Shown here: positions 1 through 7,242 of the stretch, piece after piece
Layout: each line of letters starts with the position of its first letter
How positions within the stretch are numbered: position 1 is the stretch's first letter
Assembly: GCA_009692395.1 (NCBI GenBank)
Contig: SHZG01000095.1
Location: 1-8,933, forward strand
Length of the DNA: 8,933 nt
Source of the DNA: Methylococcales bacterium
GTDB taxonomy: Bacteria > Pseudomonadota > Gammaproteobacteria > Methylococcales > Methylomonadaceae
Direction of reading: 5' to 3'
Made by a program: the position numbers and the translations under genes
Notes under the pieces: generated by a model
Seen by the model: only the letters and a program-made list of their open reading frames with translations
What the model was told of the DNA's origin: nothing
The model's database searches: none

Positions 1-146
1 TTCGGACATGGATCAAACGACTCAATCGCAAGACCATTTGCTTCTCAAAACTAGAGTTGATGCACGACACCGTCATCGGTTTGCTTATCAACAAGGTCGA
101 ATTCGGGCGCGATATTTATTCATAATTACAGATTTAACCCACTACC
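1..146 (+). mobile_element. Right end of an IS1-type insertion sequence (boundary tentative)
   Basis: The transposase tail stops at 125. IS1-family elements normally end a few tens of bases after the stop, with a right end that reads CAnnnCC on the coding strand. CACTACC at 140-146 fits this and would give an end that reads GGTAGTGGG inwards. A second possible end is ATCACC at 155-160, which resembles the tip of classical IS1. The left end lies outside the window, so neither inverted repeat nor a target duplication can be confirmed. Confidence 0.4.
3..125 (+). CDS. IS1-family transposase, C-terminal fragment (cut by window edge)
   Basis: Read in the frame that starts at base 3, the left edge encodes about 40 residues ending at a TAA at 123-125. 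They include the stretch IKRLNRKTICFSK, then MHDTVIGLLI and EFGRDIYS. This matches the usual C-terminus of IS1-family (InsB-type) DDE transposases, in which an RxxIKRLxRKTICFSKS block is followed by MHDxVIGxFI; that comparison is from memory of the family. The protein catalyses cut or copy transposition of its own element. Only the tail is visible, so I cannot tell whether the gene is intact to the left of the window or whether the usual programmed frameshift is present. A longer overlapping frame on the same strand (8-286) has no recognisable protein character and is a shadow of this one. Confidence 0.8.
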   Translation, partial: RTWIKRLNRKTICFSKLELMHDTVIGLLINKVEFGRDIYS

Positions 147-186
147 CACCATCGATCACCTTGCTTTCAGTGTTATTTTTTTTGTT

Positions 187-195
187 TGCTATAAT
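187..195 (+). promoter_or_regulatory. Extended -10 promoter element upstream of the PBP gene
   Basis: TGCTATAAT contains a perfect TATAAT (190-195) preceded by a TGn extension. No good -35 box lies at normal spacing; the best is TTCAGT at 166-171 with an 18-base spacer. A TG-extended perfect -10 can work with a weak -35. Transcription would start near 202 and give a leader of about 187 bases before the PBP start at 389. It lies just beyond the probable IS1 end, so it could be a native promoter or one created by the insertion. Confidence 0.4.
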
Positions 196-267
196 ATCAG
201 TTAGCACTTTACATATCACCGCAGGCTGTTGTTATACCAAGCACTTGCAGTCCGCCCGTCTCAGTAA

Positions 268-402
268 AAAGAAAACCAAATTTTGATATTAATACGGAAA
301 ACAGACCCATTGGATTATGCCAAATGGTTACTTTATAACCAGCCAGCAGAACAAAAAAATGCGGTTCATTTAGTGGAAATAACACGCTATGCGCAAGAGT
401 AG
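268..402 (+). pseudogene. Short reading frame resembling the tail of a disrupted gene
   Basis: One frame is open from 268, just after a TAA at 265-267, to a TAG at 400-402. It has no ATG near its beginning; a TTG at 283 is possible. The encoded tail reads like ordinary globular protein (DPLDYAKWLLYNQPAEQK, then AVHLVEITRYAQE), unlike the low-quality frames around it. It overlaps the PBP start codon at 389 by 14 bases, an arrangement typical of translationally coupled operon genes. It may be a remnant of an upstream operon gene whose 5' part was lost, perhaps with the IS1 insertion to the left, or a small intact gene with a rare start. I do not recognise the family. Confidence 0.25.
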
Positions 403-3400
403 CCGAGTCCTACACAGGATTTTGACTGTGTACATTGTTGCTGTGGTGATTACTATTAGCACAGGCATCGCTAAGTTTGTATGGCAAGAAGTGCAGACTT
501 CTAAATATCAAGCGCGTTATTTGTCGGCAATCAGTCAGAAACTCAGTTATAAACTTGAAGCGGGGGCGAGTACCTCTATTCGTTATCCTGAGGCTGGGCC
601 TTACGATCAGCGGCTTGGTTATACGTTTTTACCTGAGGAAATTGACCGTTTAAAAACACTCGGCTTTCGGGTGACGGCACAAGCGGCTTTGTCACCGATG
701 ATGATGCAGTTAGCTGATAATTATGGTTTGTTTAATATCTATCATGAGAAATCTCAAGCAGGGTTGACTATCACGGATCAAGCGGATCAGGTTATTTTTA
801 ACACCGCTTATCCTGCTTACAATTACTCAAGTTTTACCACTATTCCCCCTGTTATTTTGCAAACCCTGCTTTTTATAGAGAATCGGGAGTTGCTTAGCCA
901 ACAAAATGTTAATGTTAATCCTGCGATTGAGTGGGATCGTTTGGGTTTTGCTGCCTTGCAAATGATGGCACATAAAGTGGGCGGGGGGAGCGGTAATGTG
1001 GCAGGGGGTAGTACCTTGGCAACTCAGTTGGAAAAATACCGTCATTCGCCTAACGGTTACACTAATTCAATGACTGATAAATTTCATCAAATGGGTACGG
1101 CATCACTACGCGCTTATATGATGGGACCTGATACCCGTGCCATGCGCCAAGAAATTGCGCTGTCTTATTTAAACTCTATGCCGCTGGCAGCTACGCCAAA
1201 ATTAGGTGAAATTCACGGCTTAGGTGATGGTTTATCGGCGTGGTTTGGGTCGGATTTTAATGAAGTCAATCGCCTGCTCAGTCAGCAAGAACTCAGTAAA
1301 AAAACGCGGATTAGTCGGCAGCAAGCGCAAGTTTATCGACAGGTGCTGAATATCTTGTTATCACAACGCAGACCGTCTTATTATTTGGGTAAAGGTTTTG
1401 ATGCTTTACAGAATTTAACGGACAGCTACTTGCGTTTAATGACAGAACAAGGTGTTATCTCAACCGCATTGCGTGATGCTACGCTGAAAGTTGCCACCAC
1501 GCGCTCACTTAATGCGGACACTAGCACTACGCCGTTTGTCACCGAAAAAAAGACTCAAGCGGTATTGCGAGCGCGGTTGGCTAAAATGTTGGGGACTAAA
1601 TCTAACTATGAATTGGATCGTATTGATTTAACCGCGCAAACCACGCTGGACTTCAAAACTCAACAAGGTGTTACGGCTGCATTACGCGGCTTGAACAATG
1701 CCAGTGAAGCAGCGTCTATTGGTATTTTTGGCAAAAGAATGTTAAGCGGCAGTGTGGATTTGTCACTTGTTACTTACAGTGTAATGCTATTTGAACGCAG
1801 TAAAATTGGTAATCTGTTGCGGGTGCAAACTGATAATTATAACCAAGCAATGGACATTAATGAAGGCATACGCATAGATTTAGGGTCTACTGCTAAATTG
1901 CGGACGATGGTGCATTATCTGGAGATAATTACCGATGTGTATAAACGCTATAAAAATCAGTCTGCACAAGAACTCAGCGAACTTGATATTCATCCGCGTG
2001 ATTATTTATCAGCGTGGGTGATTGAGCAACTCCGCGCTAATCCTAAAATTAGTTTAGAGACGTTGCTTGATGCAGCCCTCGATAGAAAGTATTCAGCCAG
2101 TACAGGTGAAGCCTTTTTCACGGGTGGTGGCATACATACGTTTAACAATTTTAGCAAAACGGATAATGGCAAAATCATGTCTGTGCGTCAGGCCTTGCGT
2201 GATTCGGTCAACCTCGTTTTTATTCGTATGATGCGTGAAGAAGTTTATTATCATCTTTATAAACCTGAAGGCATTGCTCGCTGGCTAGAAAGCCCTGATG
2301 ATCCCAAGCGTAAGGAGTATTTACAACAATTTGCGGATAAAGAAGGGCAGTCTTATTTACAGCGGTTTTATACTCGCTATAAAGATAAATCAGCACCAGA
2401 GGCATTAGAAATTCTCAGTCAACAGGTGCTGGCTAAACCGTCACGGCAAGCCATGTTATTCTGTTCTGTTTATCCTAATCGTAGCGTAGAACAGTTGAAT
2501 GATTATCTGATTGCTCATGTGGGCAAAGCGGCTTTAGCAGGCGAGGATGTTCAATCGTTGTATGACAAATATTCAATTGAAAAATTTGATTTACAAGACC
2601 AAGGCTACATCACCAAGATTCATCCGCTGGAATTATGGTTAGTTCGCTATTTTACTACCCACGCGGGCGCAACGTTTGAGCAAGTGTTAGCTGCCAGTGC
2701 TGAACAACGGCAAAGTGTCTATCGCTGGCTATTCAGTAGCCCTAGAAAGAATGCCCAACAACGACGCATCATGACGTTATTGGAAGCCGAAGCCTTTAAA
2801 GAAATTCATCACGCATGGAAGCGTGTTGGTTATCCATTTGGTGCATTAACCCCGTCTTATGCCACTGCTATCGGCGCGTCAGGTGATAGACCTGCGGCAT
2901 TAGCCAAACTCATGGGCATTTTATTGAATGATGGTATCAAATTACCTGTCGTGCGTTTTGAGAGCTTACATTTTGCCGAACATACGCCTTATGAAACGCT
3001 CATGGACAAATCACCGTCGCGTGGACGACGACTATTTCCTGCTGAAATTGCCAAAGCGGCTCGCAGTGCATTAGTTGGTGTGGTTCAAGGCGGTACAGCA
3101 TCACGCGTCAACGGCGCTTTCAAAGATGCGGCTGGAAAAACACTGACCATTGGCGGCAAAACTGGCACAGGCGATCATCGCAAAGAAATATGGGGCGCGG
3201 GTGGACGCTTGATTGCATCCAAGTTTATCAGTCGCGCCGCTGTGTTTACTTTCTTTATTGGCGAACGGTTTTTTGGTGTTATTACCGCTTATGTAGAGGG
3301 CGAGAATGCAGGCAATTATCATTTCACCAGCTCCTTACCAGTGCAGATATTGAAGTCGCTTGAACCTACATTAGCACCGCTGATAAAGACAACGCCTGCC

Positions 3401-3466
3401 GATGAACAAGCAGGGCTACCGTCCATTAAATCAGCGGCGATTAAACGGTCTGTTACTCAAATTTAG
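389..3466 (+). CDS. Atypical bifunctional penicillin-binding protein (GT51 glycosyltransferase + transpeptidase)
   Basis: 1025 residues. A membrane anchor at about 11-29 follows a short basic N-terminus, so the bulk is periplasmic. A region at 66-150 with PYDQRLGYTFLPEE leads into the GT51 domain, about 160-300: E164 in FIENREL replaces the usual EDxxF motif, GGST is at 206-209 with Q213 and K216, KFHQM (231-235) sits where RKxxE is usual, and RQEIALSYLN is at 253-262. The transpeptidase has all three motifs: S500-TAK503 (acylated serine), S606-VN and K924-TG. Known role of such proteins: polymerise lipid II glycan and cross-link stem peptides. Oddities: Asn at 165 and Gln at 234 where acidic residues are usual, and 318 residues between SxN and KTG, far more than in E. 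coli PBP1b, including a helix-rich insertion at about 615-820. It belongs to the divergent proteobacterial 'transglycosylase domain-containing protein' group and is not a PBP1A or PBP1B orthologue. The ATG at 389 is preceded by a weak GTGGAA about 10 bases upstream. mtgA follows 75 bases downstream. Confidence 0.93.
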   Translation: MRKSSRVLHRILTVYIVAVVITISTGIAKFVWQEVQTSKYQARYLSAISQKLSYKLEAGASTSIRYPEAGPYDQRLGYTFLPEEIDRLKTLGFRVTAQAALSPMMMQLADNYGLFNIYHEKSQAGLTITDQADQVIFNTAYPAYNYSSFTTIPPVILQTLLFIENRELLSQQNVNVNPAIEWDRLGFAALQMMAHKVGGGSGNVAGGSTLATQLEKYRHSPNGYTNSMTDKFHQMGTASLRAYMMGPDTRAMRQEIALSYLNSMPLAATPKLGEIHGLGDGLSAWFGSDFNEVNRLLSQQELSKKTRISRQQAQVYRQVLNILLSQRRPSYYLGKGFDALQNLTDSYLRLMTEQGVISTALRDATLKVATTRSLNADTSTTPFVTEKKTQAVLRARLAKMLGTKSNYELDRIDLTAQTTLDFKTQQGVTAALRGLNNASEAASIGIFGKRMLSGSVDLSLVTYSVMLFERSKIGNLLRVQTDNYNQAMDINEGIRIDLGSTAKLRTMVHYLEIITDVYKRYKNQSAQELSELDIHPRDYLSAWVIEQLRANPKISLETLLDAALDRKYSASTGEAFFTGGGIHTFNNFSKTDNGKIMSVRQALRDSVNLVFIRMMREEVYYHLYKPEGIARWLESPDDPKRKEYLQQFADKEGQSYLQRFYTRYKDKSAPEALEILSQQVLAKPSRQAMLFCSVYPNRSVEQLNDYLIAHVGKAALAGEDVQSLYDKYSIEKFDLQDQGYITKIHPLELWLVRYFTTHAGATFEQVLAASAEQRQSVYRWLFSSPRKNAQQRRIMTLLEAEAFKEIHHAWKRVGYPFGALTPSYATAIGASGDRPAALAKLMGILLNDGIKLPVVRFESLHFAEHTPYETLMDKSPSRGRRLFPAEIAKAARSALVGVVQGGTASRVNGAFKDAAGKTLTIGGKTGTGDHRKEIWGAGGRLIASKFISRAAVFTFFIGERFFGVITAYVEGENAGNYHFTSSLPVQILKSLEPTLAPLIKTTPADEQAGLPSIKSAAIKRSVTQI

Positions 3467-3541
3467 GATTAAGCGATGCCAAATTATCATGTTCGTCTGT
3501 CGTGGACGATATTATTACTAATCGACTGACCAAATAATCCG

Positions 3542-4270
3542 TTGGCACAGACACATAAAAAACCAGTATTACCAACCACGCCGCCGCCTGTTTTATCACT
3601 GCGGGCAATTATGCGTACCGTGTTGTTTTATTTTTTACTGACCTACCTAGTGACATCGGTTGGTAGTTGTATTTTATTGCGCTGGATACCGCCGCTCACC
3701 ACGACGTTCATGTTACATCGCCATGTAGAAGATTTTCCTTCTTTTAAGTGGATTGATTACCGATGGGTGAGCGCGGAAAAAATTTCACCGAATGCGTTTA
3801 TGGCAGTCATTGCCTCAGAAGATCAACGCTTTATGCAGCATTTTGGCTTTGATTTAAATGCTATAGCCGCCTCGGTAGAAGATTATATTGATGGTGAACC
3901 GCTCAGAGGCGCGAGTACCATTTCCCAGCAAGTCGCTAAAAATTTATTTTTAAGCCCGTCTAAAAATTTTCTTCGTAAGGGTTTTGAGGTCTGGTTTACG
4001 GGTTTATTGGAAATTTTCTGGAGTAAACAGCGGATTATTGAAGTGTATTTGAATATCGCTGAGTTTGGCGACCATATCTTTGGTATAGAAGCCGCCAGTC
4101 TGCATTATTTTGGCATTCATGCTAAACAACTCAGTCAATCACAAGCCGCCCTACTTGCCGCTACTTTACCTAATCCCCTGCGTTTAAAAGCCGCTGCACC
4201 GTCCAATTATGTGTTAAAACGGCGCAATTGGATAGTGCGACAAATGCCGAATGTGGCTTATCCTCATTAA
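3542..4270 (+). CDS. mtgA: Monofunctional biosynthetic peptidoglycan transglycosylase MtgA
   Basis: GT51 enzyme that polymerises lipid II into glycan strands at the periplasmic face of the inner membrane and has no transpeptidase domain. Numbered from the TTG: membrane anchor about 27-47, SEDQRF with the catalytic Glu at 93, RGASTISQQ at 122-130 with K133, RKGFE at 145-149 with the second catalytic Glu at 149, and EVYLNIAEFG at 167-176. The order, spacing and total length (242) match E. coli MtgA, including ALLAATLPNPLR near the C-terminus. The start is uncertain. TTG at 3542 gives the 20-25 residue cytosolic tail common in this family, but has no clear ribosome binding site. ATG at 3611 (residue 24) also lacks one and would leave almost nothing before the membrane segment. 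The last codon and stop lie inside the 7-bp target duplication of the element that follows. Probably co-transcribed with the PBP gene. Confidence 0.95.
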   Translation: MAQTHKKPVLPTTPPPVLSLRAIMRTVLFYFLLTYLVTSVGSCILLRWIPPLTTTFMLHRHVEDFPSFKWIDYRWVSAEKISPNAFMAVIASEDQRFMQHFGFDLNAIAASVEDYIDGEPLRGASTISQQVAKNLFLSPSKNFLRKGFEVWFTGLLEIFWSKQRIIEVYLNIAEFGDHIFGIEAASLHYFGIHAKQLSQSQAALLAATLPNPLRLKAAAPSNYVLKRRNWIVRQMPNVAYPH

Positions 4271-4448
4271 CTGATGTTACGCATGAAAAAGCAATAGTCC
4301 ACGAAAAGCACGAAAGGCACGACAAAATCAAAGCGAATGTGTCTTGTCCACGCGTTAAGTCATACACATTATGATTTTTTTAGTCTTTTTCGTGTTTTTT
4401 GTGTCTTTCGTGGACAAAAATGTTCTTGTGCGTAACATCAGTCATTAA
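4264..4448. repeat. Target-site duplication TCATTAA flanking the MITE
   Basis: The left copy is 4264-4270 and the right copy 4442-4448, both exactly TCATTAA. The left copy supplies the last codons of mtgA (T-CAT-TAA). The inferred pre-insertion site read CCTCATTAAGTTGATTTT, so mtgA would have ended at the same residue before the insertion. Confidence 0.85.
4271..4441. mobile_element. 171-bp MITE-like element with 13-bp terminal inverted repeats and 7-bp target duplication
   Basis: The element begins CTGATGTTACGCA (4271-4283) and ends with its exact reverse complement TGCGTAACATCAG (4429-4441). A perfect direct repeat TCATTAA flanks it at 4264-4270 and 4442-4448, the signature of transposition. 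It carries no gene. The interior is also largely self-complementary: GTCCACGAAA at 4297-4306 pairs with TTTCGTGGAC at 4406-4415, and CACGA motifs recur every 9-10 bases on the left arm. Transcribed RNA would fold into a long imperfect hairpin. It is presumably mobilised by a transposase encoded elsewhere. It landed exactly behind the mtgA stop codon, and the duplication restored that codon. Confidence 0.85.
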
Positions 4449-4456
4449 GTTGATTT

Positions 4457-4483
4457 TTGAAATTATCGGCGACACTGTAAAAT
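4457..4483 (+). promoter_or_regulatory. Candidate pepN promoter
   Basis: TTGAAA (4457-4462) and TAAAAT (4478-4483) each match the sigma-70 consensus at five of six positions, but the spacer is only 15 bases. The predicted start near 4490 leaves a leader of about 90 bases before pepN. The short spacer keeps confidence low. Confidence 0.35.
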
Positions 4484-4502
4484 CAATTTAGGTCGCTTTT
4501 TT
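4469..4502 (+). terminator. Possible rho-independent terminator after mtgA
   Basis: GCGAC at 4469-4473 pairs with GTCGC at 4492-4496, followed by six T residues. The loop of 18 bases is long, although CTG and TAG inside it could add weak pairs. Before the MITE inserted, this hairpin would have lain about 30 bases behind mtgA. It overlaps a candidate pepN promoter, so at most one of the two may be active in a given context. Confidence 0.35.
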
Positions 4503-4532
4503 GTAGGTATTTCGGTGTCAACAGCGACATTC

Positions 4533-4547
4533 CCACGCCAGTCGTGG
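4533..4547 (+). other. Small hairpin in the pepN leader
   Basis: CCACG, a five-base loop, then CGTGG lies 33 bases before the pepN start. It is not followed by a T run, so it is not a terminator. pepN has no visible Shine-Dalgarno sequence in AACCATTTTTATG. The hairpin could affect initiation, but its role is unknown and a chance 5-bp stem cannot be excluded. Confidence 0.3.
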
Positions 4548-4579
4548 CAACAATCATCATTCTTTTCTAAACCATTTTT

Positions 4580-7195
4580 ATGACTAATCCACACACTATT
4601 TTTTTAAAAAATTACACTGTCCCTGAGTATTTAATTCACTATGTGGCGTTAAATTTCACCTTGGATGATGACAATACGCAGGTTACGTCACGCCTAGTGA
4701 TGATCCGTAATCCCGCGAGTTTATCGTCTCCCACTTCATTGACACTCAACGGCGAGAATCTCACGCTATTGCGCGTGGTGTTAAATGATGATATGGAATT
4801 GACCGAAGCGGACTACACGCAAACCGCCGACGCATTGATTATTCATAACGTACCGCAGCAACATGAGTTTGTATTAACCATTGAAAACAGCATTAATCCC
4901 AAAGCCAATACCGCCTTAGAAGGTTTGTATTTATCGAATGGAATGTTATGCACACAATGCGAAGCGGAAGGTTTTAGAAAAATCACTTATTTCTTAGATA
5001 GACCCGATGTAATGACGCGCTTTACCACCACATTAATCGGGGATAAAGACCGTTATCCTGTGTTGTTGTCTAATGGTAATAACATCCATCACGGTGAGTT
5101 AGATCACAATCGTCATTTTGTCACTTGGGAAGATCCGTTTAATAAACCCTGTTATTTATTCGCGTTGGTGGCAGGACAATTGGAATGTGTCGCTGATACG
5201 TTTACTACGATGTCAGGACGAGAAGTGGCATTAGAAATTTTTGTCGAAGCGCACGATAAAGACAAATGCGCTCACGCGGTACAGTCGCTAAAAAATGCCA
5301 TGCTCTGGGATGAGCAAGTTTATGGGCGTGAATATGATTTGGACCTGTATATGATTGTTGCCGTCAGCCATTTCAATATGGGCGCGATGGAAAATAAAGG
5401 GCTGAATGTGTTTAATACTAAGTTTGTATTGGCGCGTCCTGATACCGCGACTGACTTTGATTATGAACACGTTGAAGCCGTGATTGCGCATGAATATTTT
5501 CATAACTGGACTGGAAATCGTGTCACTTGTCGCGATTGGTTTCAACTGAGTTTGAAAGAAGGCTTTACCGTATTCAGAGACCAAGAATTTACCGCCGATA
5601 GAACCTCTAAAGGCGTGAAGCGAATTGAAGATGTTAATCAGCTCCGTACCCGTCAATTTGCCGAAGATGCAGGGCCGTTAGCGCATCCGATACGCCCAGA
5701 AGCCTATATTGAAATTAACAATTTTTACACCTTAACCGTGTATGAAAAAGGCGCGGAAGTGGTGCGTATGATTCATACTTTAGTTGGCGCGGATGGTTTT
5801 CGCAAAGGCAGTGACTTATATTTTGACCGTCATGATGGTCAAGCAGTAACGTACGAAGATTTTGTTAAGGCAATGGAAGATGCTAACAGCGTTGATTTAA
5901 CACAATTTCGCCGTTGGTATGAGCAAGCAGGTACGCCAGTATTAACCGTCACTCAACAGTATGATGCGAGTGCAGAAATTTTAACGCTAGCGATTCAACA
6001 ACATTGTCCACCGACACCAAATCAAGCGGTTAAACCACCATTGCACATTCCTGTGACTGTGGGATTATTAAATCCCGATGGCAGTGCCGCAACCGACGAA
6101 GTGATTTTGCAACTCACCGAAGCTGAGCAGGTATTTATCTTCACTGAGCTTAAGCAAAAGCCTGTCGTGTCACTATTAAGAGGCTTTTCCGCGCCTGTTA
6201 AATTAGTAATGGAACGCAGTTTGGATGAATTGGCGTTTTTATTAAGTTATGACAGTGATGAATTTAATCGCTGGGAAGCAGGGCAGGAATTAGCGGGTAA
6301 AATTATTTTGGGCTTAGTTGACGACCTACAAAATGCGCATCCTTTGTCTGTTAATCCGATTATCGTTAGCGCATTTACCCAAGTATTAGCATACGCGTGG
6401 CTCGATTTATCGTATTTTTCACTCTTGCTCAGTTTGCCATCAGAAACCTATTTAGCCGAACAAATGGCGGTTGTTGATGTCGTGGCAATTCATCAAGCAC
6501 GCGAGTTGGTAGTCTGCACGTTAGCAGAACAGTTACAGACTGAATTTAAAGCGATTTATATCGCCAATCACCGTGATGAATCAGGTTTGTTTGATGCGGG
6601 TGCAATTGGACGTAGACGGATTAAAAACGTTTGTTTAGCGTATTTAAGTAAATTGGAACAGCCTGATCTTCAACAATGGGCGAGTACCCAATTTTCGACT
6701 GCTGGCAACATGACCGACCAAATAGCGGCATTATCCGTGATAGTCAACAGCACACACCCTGAAAAATCCGCGTGCTTAGCCAATTTTTATCAACAATGGC
6801 AAGCCGAAGCCTTAGTGGTTGATAAATGGTTCGCGTTACAAGCCTCCAGCTCCGCGCCTGATACTTTTGCGAATGTACAAGCGTTAATGAATCATTCTGC
6901 ATTTGACTTAAAAAATCCCAATCGTGTGCGTTCAGTCATTGGCGCGTTTAGCCAAGCTAATCCACTGCATTTTCACGCAGAAAACGGTCAAGGTTATGCG
7001 TTTCTTGCCGATCAAATTATCGCGCTCAATACGCTAAATCCACAAATTGCTTCGCGTATGGTCGGCGCATTAACAACATGGCGACGGTTTGATACAAGCA
7101 GACAAGCTCTGATTAAAGCGCAATTGGAACGCATTATAAATACTGAAGCAATTTCCAAAGATGTGTACGAAGTAGCCAGTAAAAGTCTCGCTTAA
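4580..7195 (+). CDS. pepN: Aminopeptidase N (M1 family zinc metallopeptidase)
   Basis: 871 residues, against about 870 in E. coli PepN. Removes N-terminal amino acids from peptides in the cytosol as part of general protein turnover; no signal peptide is present. The M1 marks are intact: QCEAE with substrate-binding Q126 and E128, GAMEN at 268-272, zinc ligands H304 and H308 in HEYFHNW with catalytic E305, the third ligand E327 in LKEGF (HExxH-x18-E), and transition-state tyrosine Y388 in TVYEKGAEVV. All are shifted by about +7 from E. coli. The C-terminal half contains the helical domain typical of bacterial PepN and runs to the normal end. The ATG at 4580 lacks a clear ribosome binding site, but the N-terminal sequence lines up with the family. 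The gene is transcribed alone by position, and converges on the lipoprotein gene. Confidence 0.97.
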   Translation: MTNPHTIFLKNYTVPEYLIHYVALNFTLDDDNTQVTSRLVMIRNPASLSSPTSLTLNGENLTLLRVVLNDDMELTEADYTQTADALIIHNVPQQHEFVLTIENSINPKANTALEGLYLSNGMLCTQCEAEGFRKITYFLDRPDVMTRFTTTLIGDKDRYPVLLSNGNNIHHGELDHNRHFVTWEDPFNKPCYLFALVAGQLECVADTFTTMSGREVALEIFVEAHDKDKCAHAVQSLKNAMLWDEQVYGREYDLDLYMIVAVSHFNMGAMENKGLNVFNTKFVLARPDTATDFDYEHVEAVIAHEYFHNWTGNRVTCRDWFQLSLKEGFTVFRDQEFTADRTSKGVKRIEDVNQLRTRQFAEDAGPLAHPIRPEAYIEINNFYTLTVYEKGAEVVRMIHTLVGADGFRKGSDLYFDRHDGQAVTYEDFVKAMEDANSVDLTQFRRWYEQAGTPVLTVTQQYDASAEILTLAIQQHCPPTPNQAVKPPLHIPVTVGLLNPDGSAATDEVILQLTEAEQVFIFTELKQKPVVSLLRGFSAPVKLVMERSLDELAFLLSYDSDEFNRWEAGQELAGKIILGLVDDLQNAHPLSVNPIIVSAFTQVLAYAWLDLSYFSLLLSLPSETYLAEQMAVVDVVAIHQARELVVCTLAEQLQTEFKAIYIANHRDESGLFDAGAIGRRRIKNVCLAYLSKLEQPDLQQWASTQFSTAGNMTDQIAALSVIVNSTHPEKSACLANFYQQWQAEALVVDKWFALQASSSAPDTFANVQALMNHSAFDLKNPNRVRSVIGAFSQANPLHFHAENGQGYAFLADQIIALNTLNPQIASRMVGALTTWRRFDTSRQALIKAQLERIINTEAISKDVYEVASKSLA

Positions 7196-7209
7196 TTCAT
7201 TCAATCGTT

Positions 7210-7233
7210 AGAGACGCGATAAATCGCGTCTCT
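7210..7233. terminator. Perfect 11-bp inverted repeat between convergent genes
   Basis: AGAGACGCGAT and its exact complement ATCGCGTCTCT are separated by two bases. The repeat sits in the 47-base gap between the pepN stop and the stop of the minus-strand lipoprotein gene. On the plus strand it is followed by ACTAATTTTC, a weak T tract; the minus-strand side has none. Its place suggests a shared bidirectional terminator. Hairpins of this GAGACGCGAT type may also be dispersed intergenic repeats. Confidence 0.65.
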
Positions 7234-7242
7234 ACTAATTTT

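Noticed and set aside
8..286. A 92-codon plus-strand frame at the left edge
   Set aside because: It overlaps the IS1 transposase tail in another frame, crosses the probable IS end, and has no family-like sequence.
3445..3517. A short frame ending VVDDIITNRLTK after the PBP stop, possibly a frameshifted PBP tail
   Set aside because: It opens only just before the PBP stop and lacks a start; there is no independent sign of a frameshift.
5288..5656. A 122-codon minus-strand frame inside pepN
   Set aside because: It is antisense to the conserved catalytic core of pepN, so it is a shadow frame.
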